DNA of 19,872 nucleotides from the NCBI GenBank assembly GCA_034696485.1, contig JAQIWT010000455.1, positions 1 to 19,872 of the forward strand. The letters are read 5' to 3'. The stretch is from Isohypsibius dastychi (taxonomy: Eukaryota > Tardigrada > Eutardigrada > Parachela > Isohypsibiidae). Below are positions 10,057 to 18,723 of the stretch, piece by piece; the first letter of the stretch is position 1; the number at the start of each line of letters is the position of its first letter. The notes below the pieces were generated by a model, which worked only from the letters and a program-made list of their open reading frames with translations, was not told the DNA's origin and did no database searches. Both the position numbers and the translations under genes were made by a program.

Positions 10057-11507
10057 ATGGCACCGATTCGGAAGCATATACTGCTGACCTCGTTCCCTGC
10101 ATTTGGCCACATCATTCCAATGTTGGAACTGGCCAAAAAGATCAGCGTGTACCACGAAGTCACTTTTGCAGTCGCTGTTGAAAAGATCGGACAAATCCAT
10201 GCCAGAGAAATTCTGTCAGAACACGACAACGTCAATCTGTTTGCAATTCAAGATGGCTACACTGAAGACGACTACCCGGACGAGCCCATTTTCGGACAGG
10301 CATTTGTCGATCTGCTCCAATCAGTATTAGCTTCAGTGGAGAAATTTTCAAGTCAGTTCACAAAAGCAACAGGTGAAGCTGGTCCAGTCGACAGCGGTTC
10401 CGAGCTTCGACCAATTGACATGGTCATCGCGGACAACTTTGTCATAGCGCCACTTGTCACCAAAGCATGTTGCGAGCAGGACATCCCAATCTATCATTTC
10501 AACACGGGAAATAGCGGTTAGTTACCACTATAATCTTGTCAGATTTCCGTTGCAACAAAACTCAAACAGGTTTGGCAGCAATGTTTCTGTCAATCGATGA
10601 AAACACGCCTTCGATAAAAACAGACGACATGACTCCGCCGCTTTTCATTCCACCCAAGTCCGGTGAACCATACCCACCTATAGCAGAGTTCATGCTCAAA
10701 TGTTTTTTACCAGTTGGTCAGACGATCCACTTGACTAAAGGAATCATCGCGAACACTGCTTTAGAAATGGAAGCAGACATCATCGATTGCGTGAAGCAAC
10801 ATCCTAAAATGACCGGTTTGGAGTTTCACACTGTTGGACCGTTGGTCCCCCTAGAAAAAGAAGTGCAGGGAGCCAAGCTTGCGAAACAGGCTCTGGTGGC
10901 CAAATGGTTGGATCAACAGGTTGATAAATCGGTCATCTATGTCAGTCACGGAACTCTTGGACATCTCCAACCCCCTCAGCTGAAAGTCTTAGCAACTGCG
11001 TTACTGAACCTGAAAAGACCATTCATTTGGTCACTTCCGGCAAGAGTCCACCACTTTCTGCCGGAAACTATAATGAATACCACGAAGCACCAGTTCGAAA
11101 CTTCCGGGTCTCCGTATCTGGTCCTTGACTGGGCTCCCCAGAAACTGATCCTTCAACATCGGGCTATCGCAGTTTTTTTGAGTCATTGTGGTTGGAATAG
11201 CTTGATTGAAGCGGTGAGTTATGGAGTCCCTGTTGTGGGTTGGCCGTTGTTCGCTGATCAACTGATGAACGCGATGTGGTTGGTTGATAAAGGAGCTGGA
11301 TTGTTGATCGAGGGAACGTCGTTGAAAAGTGAAGTACTTATTCCGGAGGAGACTATCCATGATATGATTCTGGAAGCTGCAGGGTGGAAAGATTCGGATG
11401 GAAACAAATATCGACAGGCTGCGGAAGGCTGGTCTGTCAAACTAATGAGAGCGCTTGGACCGAATGGGAGTTCTAATAAAGGCCTTCGGGATATAGTCAA
11501 CTTTTGA
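10057..11507 (+). CDS. UDP-glycosyltransferase of plant type (GT1, full PSPG box), 465 residues
   Basis: Probable cytosolic family-1 glycosyltransferase that moves a sugar from a UDP-sugar to a small lipophilic acceptor. Two exons, 10057-10516 and 10570-11507, flank a 53-base intron (GTTAGT...AACAG, phase 1). The start is the ATG in AAAATGG; the open frame upstream to 9901 has no animal-type signal peptide. The N-terminal motif FPAFGHIIPM carries the presumed catalytic His18, and D126 in MVIADNF is the presumed helper Asp. Residues 341-384 form a 44-residue PSPG box from WAPQ through SHCGWNS to FADQ. Trp362 (box position 22) and the final Gln384 are the pattern linked in plants to UDP-glucose use. 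Animal UGTs usually have HGG(T/Q)N here, an ER signal peptide and a C-terminal membrane anchor; all three are absent. Horizontal origin is plausible but not shown. Confidence 0.93.
10517..10569 (+). other. Glycosyltransferase intron, 53 bases
   Basis: Donor GTTAGT, acceptor AAACAG. Joining the exons gives NTGNSGLAAMFLSID without a stop, whereas reading through meets TAG within the intron. Confidence 0.85.
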
Positions 11508-11536
11508 ACTGCATGTGACGTGTTCAAATTATGGAA

Positions 11537-11542
11537 AATAAA
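11537..11542 (+). terminator. Poly(A) signal of the glycosyltransferase gene
   Basis: AATAAA starts 30 bases after the glycosyltransferase stop, implying a very short 3' UTR. Confidence 0.65.
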
Positions 11543-11898
11543 GTGAACTGCAGAGAATTCTGCGCGAACTCTTTTTTGAAGATTGAAGAAGGTTGATGTG
11601 ACTACTTTGAGGGAAGTGAAACGCGGAATAAAAGGAAGTCCCAAAATATTTACGGAATTTGTTCTATCACTTTTTATGGATATAGAAAGCATCACTTCCG
11701 TCAAAGGTGATTTCAGTTTTACCGAATAACCAAGACCCAAACAAAACGTGGAACACCTAAACATCATCTCGAAAAATAAATCAAAAATCTTATAGCTCTT
11801 AAAATTTAGGCACAGGTACTGTAGATCTTTCACGTTCTTGAAAGCCTTCAAAATGTCCAACTAACAAAGAGAAAAAAATAAGAAAAAAAGAACGAAAA
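11543..11898. other. Spacer between two convergent genes
   Basis: Tail-to-tail region between the glycosyltransferase and the ABHD hydrolase. It must contain the 3' UTR of the hydrolase on the minus strand, but no AATAAA is visible on that strand; CCATAAAA near 11672-11679 is a weak variant. No gene is supported here. Confidence 0.45.
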
Positions 11899-14538
11899 TC
11901 AGCCTCGATGGATGCCATCTTCTTGGTCGATTCGAAAACAAATCTTGTTGACCAACTCGTTGAACTCCTGGGGCTTGTCTGCATAAACATGATGACCGGC
12001 GCCATTCACCAGCTGAAATAAAAAGAAAAACATGGATAATTTATCAAGTCCTGAAAAATTCAAAACAAAAAATCCAGAGAATTTCTTGTAGAAATGGGAA
12101 CTGAATATGTAAGGGATCAAACTTAAATTAAAGCTGAAAGTGCGATATCGTTCAGAACTCGAAAAACGTTTCAAAGAATCTGAACTTGCATCAAGCTAGT
12201 GAAAGAAACTACGAACTTACGATAATTTCTGTGTTGGATTCGGCACGGGACTCTTTGACGACATAACCGGAAGCGTTATCAATCCATGATCGTGAACCAT
12301 ATAGAAATGATACAGAGAGACGTTTATCCGCAGCCACGATTCGACTGACCATCCCATTTTTTGCCCATCCAAAAGGTACTGTCATGGCTTTGAATGCTGT
12401 TTCACCGCTGCAACAAAAAATAATTAATTAATGATTACAGTTACACGGACAAACCACTAGCATAATCTGATTGTGGAGCACCAATTCAGATATTCAAATC
12501 ACCCTTGAAATTCATTATCTTGTTTCAAAGTGCAAGTGAAACTGGTGTCTTTCGGGCAAAACAATTCGTAAAACAAACAAATCGAACACCACGGCAATTT
12601 CACTGCGAAAAATCTGCCGATGCACCATGACAGAATTTCGACGCCATCTGAAGTATACCTTGGCTTTTGGGCATTGCAATGATAAATATAGTCAAAGATC
12701 GCGTTTTCCTCCTGGATCAAAGTCGCGAATTTACGCTGAAGGTCCGGACGCAACCGCTCCACCAACCGTCGTCCTAAAATAAACAAACTATGAAAAAATT
12801 TCATTTAAATTGCAATCCACTTTTTAACACATTTTCTCAAAACTTTCACCGAAGGCTTTACAAGCTGCTTTAAAGTTTTATTTATAGAATCCAGCATATT
12901 CATCTAATTGAAATTTTCAATTTTAAGCCTAACAAACGCCAAAAATTGGAGAAAAACTGAAAATCATCAACCAGAAGTTCAAAAAGTCAGAACTGACAAC
13001 CACCGGAAGTAGGGTCGAACAACGGTTCATTACATACGACTCAACAAGCTTGCACTTTTCAAGACTATAATCTTTACCAAATGGTCCAGCAGCACGGAGT
13101 CCAGCTAAAGGGTTGAATGGTTGTAGAACTGCTGCAGCAGTACGAATCCAGAACGGGACCGGGATTTGTTGCAAATTTTTGTCCAGTGGTTTTTCCGGCA
13201 TTCCCCATGGATCGACCATAATTAAATGACGGACATATTGCGGATATTGGAGGGCGTAGCTGGCGGCGATAAAGGCTCCCAAAGAGTGCCCCAAAAGGAT
13301 AAAATTGGTTAAACCCAGCTCCTTTCGCCACGATTCAATCGACGTCACAAATTGCTGTTCCGCACTTTCGGCGTTTGAACTGAAAGAAAAACACCGCAAA
13401 ATTAAACATGGATCAAAATCAAATTACAAAAGTTTGATTGAAGACAAAAAACCAATAAAACAAAATTTTAAATAACAAAAAAGGATCCGAAATTCTCTCA
13501 AATTCAAATTTCTACCGAAAATTTGTCGATTACGGTAATTAATCACCTAAAATTTGGTCGAGAGGATTTGCCGAATCCGAGGAGATCAAATGCGTAAAGC
13601 GGTCTTCGTGATGCGAGATCATCCAGATTCTGTGCCCACATTCCAGCTCCTCCGCCAAATCCATGGACAAGAACAATCGGAATTGGGGAGAGGGGATTTT
13701 CATCGTTCATAACCACAGTCCATATCTGATGCTTATCCGGCCTCGTCACTGTCTCATCAGCTGAGACTTCAACAAACTTTCCTTTGTACGGCGTCTTCAA
13801 ATCTGTAAAAATACAACTCTTCAAAAAAAGCAGATTAGACCGATAGAAATAGAACAATCAAGAAATATTCTCAACGGAACGAAAAATATCAACAACAAAA
13901 CAACAGCCACTGGATGAAACCAATAAATACTTCGTTCCAGAAATACCGACGAATTCACAGACATAAATTTTCTAATGGACTTTCACAAACTTTTGTCTTT
14001 TCTTATTTTTTCAAGAAATAATTTCATCCACCTTATCAATAATATAAAAAGAATAGCACAAACCAAAAACGATCAGATGAAGCAAAACTACAAATTTCCT
14101 AACAGTTGTTAATCAAATTCAGAATCGCACAAATCTGAAATTCACTACGAAATGTCGAAATCGTGAGATAGAGTTCGAAACATAAACAATTCTTGATTTC
14201 GTAGAAACAAATCACTCGAGATAGCTGAAACGATAGCATCTATCTTCCGATTCAAATCAAAACATTTCCGAATTCGAATAAAAACGCGTTCCCGAAATCG
14301 AAACTAGGACAAACAAACAACACTCACGCCTTCTTTTTCATCTTGATAAAGCCTTTCACTTACATGACAGAATCCTTCGTTCAGCAGCTTCGAGAGCTTC
14401 AGCGCTAGTTGGAATCCATCTGGGCCAGGAGAACGATAACCATGATGTCGCACTTCTGAAAACAGAATAACAAATATTCACTGCTCCACTGGAGTACTGC
14501 ACCACTCTCCACGTCGACTGAGGAGTTGGGGTTGACAT
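11899..14538 (-). CDS. ABHD4/ABHD5-like alpha/beta hydrolase (CGI-58 / pummelig group), 6 or 7 coding exons
   Basis: Lipid hydrolase related to N-acyl phospholipase ABHD4 and lipid-droplet cofactor ABHD5. Coding exons in transcript order: 14538-14498 (or read through), 14455-14364, 13802-13547, 13379-13078, 12773-12659, 12407-12221, 12012-11899. All junctions keep phase, giving 368 residues (382 if the first 42-base intron is kept), against about 345 in human relatives. Visible features: Trp-rich N terminus [13 protein letters not shown], as in the droplet-binding segment of ABHD5; oxyanion motif HGFGGG; nucleophile elbow GHSLG (S162); Asp312 in [15 protein letters not shown] with catalytic His338 and the HX4D motif. 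ABHD5 of vertebrates has Asn at the Ser position, so this protein is predicted to be an active enzyme like ABHD4 and the single insect homologue. The start is uncertain. Confidence 0.93.
12408..13077 (-). other. ABHD introns between the GPFG and GETAF exons
   Basis: Two introns, 13077-12774 (donor GTAAAG, acceptor TTTTAG) and 12658-12408 (donor GTATAC, acceptor TTGCAG), surround the exon 12773-12659 that encodes [15 protein letters not shown] and [10 protein letters not shown]. No other element recognised. Confidence 0.7.
13803..14363 (-). other. ABHD intron after the Trp-rich exon
   Basis: Donor GTAAGT, acceptor TTTTACAG, phase 1 (T|AT). AT-rich, 561 bases, no feature recognised. Confidence 0.7.
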
Positions 14539-15471
14539 TTCGTCCGCAAAAAAAGTCGAAAAACTCAGAACGTCGGGGATGATCAGAATAATACAATATT
14601 CCCGATACAACGAGGAAACTGCCCGATCATGTAGAAATCAACAGAAAATGAGTCATTCCCTCCTTTGATAAACGCTTCATGCTTGTGTACAGTACAATCG
14701 ACTGGCGGAAGGTGATGGATGATGTAACACGAAAACGCAACGAGGGGAAATCACCGCTGAAACTTCCAAATAAATGGTGCAAGCTGGCGTTTTGCAAACG
14801 CAGATGTGGGCAGAAATATTGACTTTAGTAAGACAGGGTGATATTCCGGGATGAAAAATCTCGGGAAATACACAAGAATCAAATGGGACAAAGAAACTCA
14901 AAACTCAAAAGGAAGGAATTCAATTTTGGACGAAAACAGCCAGCCAGCCAGGTGACGGATCACGTGGATGGAGCAATACAGGAATTTTGGCTGGTCAGCC
15001 ATGTTCAGTTTTCCCGGGTTTTCGTCGAAAATAGCTTGCCAAAGTTTTCAGAGAACTGCACCATATTGGCCGCTGAAGTTAAAAAATAATAGGAAATCCC
15101 AGATTCATGTTTCCAGTTGGCCTAGATTTTCCTACCACATCAGGGTACAGGGATACGTAGTTTCACTTACTCTATCGGATTTGTGGGTCCAAGATCATCG
15201 GCCTTGGTTGACATAGCGTGAACAGATAAACTGGAATTCCAGAATTTCAATCTCACTAAAAAGTGGGGAGTATTACAAGCAAGAAGAACGATGTGGAAAT
15301 TTGTGGCGAAAATAGAATTTTATCAAGGTTCAAGGTTCAAGGTTCAAGGGTTGGTCGCATATCACCTCACAGGAGGAGCCACTGCATCGAAGCTGATAGG
15401 CTCCGCATGCCGTCTTCGACCGTGTATGCTTTTAATTTAATCCCTAGAAAGCGGGCCCTTATGAAAGACTT
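14539..15471. other. Intergenic region upstream of the ABHD gene
   Basis: It contains the promoter side of the minus-strand ABHD gene. Short open frames occur on both strands but show no family motif, no splice logic and no conserved pattern. The only ordered sequence I see is a small tandem repeat near 15329-15350. Confidence 0.4.
15329..15350. repeat. Short tandem repeat, 7-base unit
   Basis: The unit AAGGTTC is repeated three times in a row (AAGGTTCAAGGTTCAAGGTTC-type), followed by a partial copy. Likely slippage. Confidence 0.7.
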
Positions 15472-15557
15472 GCAAGCACAACCCCCGGGGGGTTGAATCC
15501 GATAAGGTCGAAAATGTTTGTCGAACGTTTATTGTTTAGATTGGGTGGTTCTACGAC
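15472..15557 (+). repeat. Left inverted repeat arm
   Basis: Partner of 16253-16337. Includes a near-palindrome of five C followed by six G (15482-15492) flanked by AA and TT, which is weaker in the right arm. Confidence 0.8.
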
Positions 15558-16252
15558 AACAAATCATTATGATTGAGTGCAGCAGAGACTAGAGTGGGAC
15601 TGCTATCTCGCTCATTTGTCATAAAATTCTGCCTTGCGTGGATTTTTGAAACAGTGATTCGTGGATTGTACATGGCCAGGAACATTTCAAAAAGTCATTC
15701 TGAAAAAGCTTGATTAGTTCTCAGATTTACTCAACTGCAACAAAGTTTTGAGAACATCAAGAATTTACATCGATATATACAAACATTGCAATCGATTTGC
15801 GTCGATAAACCATACAAAACACCACCCTCATTCAAATATCACAAGGGCTTGCGTAGTTGATAAAATCAATTTTTTTGGGCACATATTACTGAGTTTTCGT
15901 GAAAACTCGGGTTTTGGGAGAGTTTTGAGTTGCGGTCGACCATTTATGATTCCAAAGGGTTTTTCCGAGCTGAGTCTTATAGAGATTGGGTTCGAGTTTG
16001 CGTTAGAAGAAAACACTGATTGTTGTTGTTTAATAGGAAACTAGATTACAATGTAACTGCCGCTACGCTAGATTTCACAAAATGTTTTTCTGCTGCAATT
16101 AAGTTAAGAAGATACAGAAGAGCTCAATCGACTTCACACGAAAAATTAACTCGCCTTCTTTGTTGGGATATTTTATTGCATGTGAAATAGATTTTAAATG
16201 TGCGAAACAGTAAAGGTCACCAGCAAAAACGTTGAAACGTCACTAAAAAACC

Positions 16253-16337
16253 GCCGTAGAGCCACCCAGTTTAACCAACGAACGTTCGACAAACATTCTC
16301 GACCTTATCGGATTTGACCCCCAGGGATTGTGCTTGC
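16253..16337 (-). repeat. Right inverted repeat arm
   Basis: Reverse complement matches 15472-15557. Differences are mostly transitions plus two small gaps around the C/G run, as expected for copies that diverged after insertion. Confidence 0.8.
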
Positions 16338-17803
16338 TTCCTTAAATTTGCATGAAAACGAACAAATTCATTTGCATGAAAGCATGTGGTTTTGCCATGC
16401 TTCCGACTAAAATTTTATATGAGGACAAACATAACAACATTTTACGTTTTTTCTTTGTATCAAGGTGGGTCCGTTTACACCAACTGAACGAAATTTGAAA
16501 CTTTACAGGCAACTGTTAAAGGTCAAATATTAGATATTCTTCACTGCAGTTGTAGATTGACTGAACCAGCGTTATTTGGTACGGTGAATCAAGATGCGGC
16601 CTAAACCTAAGAAAAATCACGGAATCCCTCTGAGATCATCTCGACTCCCGATTGTTCAAAATAGTTGACAAAAAAGAATCCTCATACGAAGAAGCCAAGC
16701 TACTGTTGATGTCAGCGATAAATCCGAGGCGGCCAGTTCTAACGGTGCTAATCAAACGGCATTGAAAATCGCGATCGATCAACTAAAAAGGAGATGAGTG
16801 GAGTTCGCTTATCCCGCAGAAAACCTAACTCAAATTCTACGATCGGAACAAAATACCTGAAAAAGACGCAGTGTGAATTTTCATGTTGGAATGAAGCCAG
16901 GTTGGCCTCAATTGGTCATTAAGATCAGCCAGAATCTGATGCGTGTTTACATTCCAATTCGATGGCCATCTTGAATATTCAGCTCTATCGAGACCAGTGG
17001 CCATCCCATGCATGCCATGCGGCGTGCGCAGGGCGGTACCCAGAAATTCTGCCTTCCTGTGTTTGGAAGACCTAAATTTAAATGCCACTCAGTAAGAGAT
17101 TTGCAGGCAGGCAGCGCTCTCAAGCGCTTTGGCCAGCCCTCTCTCTTCCTCACATCTTTTTAATCACTCCAGCCTGAATGATTGGAGTGTTCACTCCAAT
17201 GCTCCTGAGTTTTACGAGCCAATCTGTGTCTGCAAGTCTGTTATTGTGGAATAAGTAATTTTGGGCCAGCTCGCCTGCCTCACAGGTAAACTGATCAAGG
17301 CAGACGTCAGAAAACCGCCCCGATTTTCGCTCCCATAGACCATTCGTCAGGTAAACCTATATATACTACCAGCCTTCGGCTGTCAGCATATACCGGCTGT
17401 CGCTCCTTCAGAGCCGAAACCTTATCGGAATTTGCGGGGAAGCCGAATGAAAGAAATGGCCTTAGACCACCACGAGGGGGCTCGAATGTGCCTTAATAAT
17501 AATTCACCTTTAATTTTCATATCTAAGTTTAACCAGCTGTGTAGAATGTTACTGGCAGCGCTGTCACACCTGAAAAGACAAGAAGATCAAGTCGACGATT
17601 CACTGAAACCTTTCCGGTAACACTCACCTTCCTAAAATGAAAAGGATGCTATTATAGTTACATTATTACAGGAAATAACGGTAATCCGAAAAAAAGAATT
17701 CAGATGGCAGTGAAAGTCGTGAGTAATTTGCATATAATCAACTCAGTTTTTATTTATCGCAAAACATGGTGCGAAACGACTGTAAATGTCACCTTCTCAA
17801 AGC
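16338..17803. other. Intergenic region without a supported gene
   Basis: Several 60-85 codon open frames occur on both strands but none shows a domain or splice context. Visible structure: a perfect 9-base inverted repeat at 17181-17200 and a CAGCC-TTC-GGCTG hairpin near 17370-17382 downstream of a CTATATATAC string (about 17357-17367). A promoter is possible there but no transcript can be assigned. Confidence 0.4.
17181..17200. repeat. Perfect short inverted repeat
   Basis: ATTGGAGTG and CACTCCAAT are separated by TT, forming a 9-base-pair stem with a 2-base centre. Confidence 0.75.
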
Positions 17804-17809
17804 TTTATT
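17804..17809 (-). terminator. Poly(A) signal overlapping the SGNH stop codon
   Basis: On the minus strand the stop TGA (17811-17809) shares its A with the first base of AATAAA (17809-17804). If used, the 3' UTR would be only about 15-30 bases. Confidence 0.55.
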
Positions 17810-18558
17810 CAGAAAAGTGAGCATAATGTATCTGACAGGGACTTCTTTACCAACCGGGCCCATTTCCATCGGGGTGTTTCATGGGTACCATCCGGTTTAA
17901 CATATTTGGGGTGAACACCCATTTCATCCAAGTCAGTGAAAGAGAAGAAACAATAAGGTTGGTAAATGCTTGTGCAGTTATCATCACGAGCAGAAAGACT
18001 GGATATCATGCCGTTATAACGGTTAACAACGTTGGTTAAAGTGGAACACACCACAGGATCTCGGTTAAAAATCGGCAAGGTTCCAATTATGACAATTTTA
18101 TCACACTTGTGTGTGAATTCGTTGATAAAACTGTAAAAAGAGCAGTGTAATCGAGTTAGAAAATCGGTGACCTTTTTGTGGTCATAGGATGGATTATTTT
18201 GAACGAATTTCAAAATTTCGTTCGTGCCCGCTTGAATGATGATAAGCATTTTCTTTCCAGAATTTTGAGTCAGGGTCCGAATATCCGTGAGAATTCCATC
18301 CACTACTCCGCCCGATCTACTATGGATAAGGATTGGATGACCCACAACCTGTTCAATTTCCAGAATAAGAGGTCGTGCAATGGAATCCCCACATAAGATG
18401 GTAGGGTCTGATCTTGCCCCATCAGCAGTAATAATTTCTGGTCTTTTACTGCCAGGCATGGGTTTTCTTTCTGCCTCGAACATATCTTGTCCCACGCCTA
18501 TCTTGGGTGTTGCACGAAAGTCCTTCTGGCGGTGACGAATAAGGTCAGATCTATACAT
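17809..18558 (-). CDS. SGNH/GDSL-type hydrolase, 249 residues
   Basis: Predicted esterase or acyl hydrolase; the substrate is unknown. The four SGNH blocks are visible: block I CGDSI with nucleophile Ser59, block II glycine in RSGG (83-84), block III GTNE with Asn113, and block V DGTH with Asp223 and His226. Residues 1-50 are polar and carry no signal peptide, so the protein is probably intracellular. The start chosen is ATG 18558; six bases upstream a GTG is in frame. Just before it lies TATTTTTTAG (acceptor ending at 18567), so an upstream coding or untranslated exon may be missing and the N terminus is uncertain. Compact SGNH domains of this kind also occur as parts of retrotransposons, so this could be a captured or relic domain. 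No reverse transcriptase or integrase is seen nearby, and the frame is intact. Confidence 0.75.
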   Translation of the reverse strand: MYRSDLIRHRQKDFRATPKIGVGQDMFEAERKPMPGSKRPEIITADGARSDPTILCGDSIARPLILEIEQVVGHPILIHSRSGGVVDGILTDIRTLTQNSGKKMLIIIQAGTNEILKFVQNNPSYDHKKVTDFLTRLHCSFYSFINEFTHKCDKIVIIGTLPIFNRDPVVCSTLTNVVNRYNGMISSLSARDDNCTSIYQPYCFFSFTDLDEMGVHPKYVKPDGTHETPRWKWARLVKKSLSDTLCSLF

Positions 18559-18609
18559 CTGCACAACTAAAAAATAGAAAAAAAAACGTTTTCCCAGGAC
18601 AGGAATGAA

Positions 18610-18723
18610 AAGGGTGTTGACACTTTAGACGACTAAGTCGCCACCAAAAGTAAGTGTACACCCTTTCATGGACTGCCCTCTTATAAGGGCGGTGTACACT
18701 TATGTTTGGTGGAGTTGTGTACA
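18610..18723. repeat. Nested palindromic region with repeated GTGTAC cores
   Basis: Two 22-base arms, 18641-18662 and 18691-18712, are inverted copies with two mismatches: CCACCAAA...GTGTACACC against GGTGTACAC...TTTGGTGG. Between them a smaller hairpin GCCCT/AGGGC encloses TTATA. To the left, AAAGGGTGTTGACACTT (from 18610) can instead pair with the first arm, and to the right another GTGTACA occurs at 18717-18723. An 11-base palindrome CGACTAAGTCG lies at 18630-18640. The block ends about 50 bases upstream of the SGNH coding region. It could be a tiny MITE, a transposon end or a regulatory palindrome; TTATAAG on the minus strand could act as a TATA box. Confidence 0.7.

Larger units (their letters stand above)
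15472..16337. mobile_element. Element with long inverted terminal repeats, probably a non-autonomous transposon
   Basis: Bases 15472-15557 and the reverse complement of 16253-16337 align over about 85 bases with roughly 80-85 percent identity. Identical blocks include GCAAGCACAA at the outer edge, AATCCGATAAGGTCGA and AATGTTTGTCGAACGTT. Similarity stops abruptly on both sides. The 695-base interior has no transposase-like reading frame; a 98-codon frame at 15748-16044 matches nothing I recognise. A perfect hairpin GAGTTTTC/GAAAACTC lies at 15891-15908. The layout fits a foldback or MITE-like DNA element whose arms have diverged. I cannot see a clear target-site duplication, so the edges may be off by several bases. 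Confidence 0.7.

Noticed and set aside
11258-11860. 200-codon minus-strand frame overlapping the glycosyltransferase end
   Set aside because: Antisense shadow of the conserved coding exon. No independent support.
14677-15216. Several 74-83 codon frames upstream of the ABHD gene
   Set aside because: Both strands are open in overlapping frames with no motif or conserved pattern.
15748-16044. 98-codon frame inside the inverted-repeat element as a transposase
   Set aside because: Too short, no DDE/DDD pattern or DNA-binding motif visible.
16837-17153. Overlapping minus-strand frames of 68 and 83 codons
   Set aside because: No recognisable domain. Two frames overlapping at similar length suggests chance openness.
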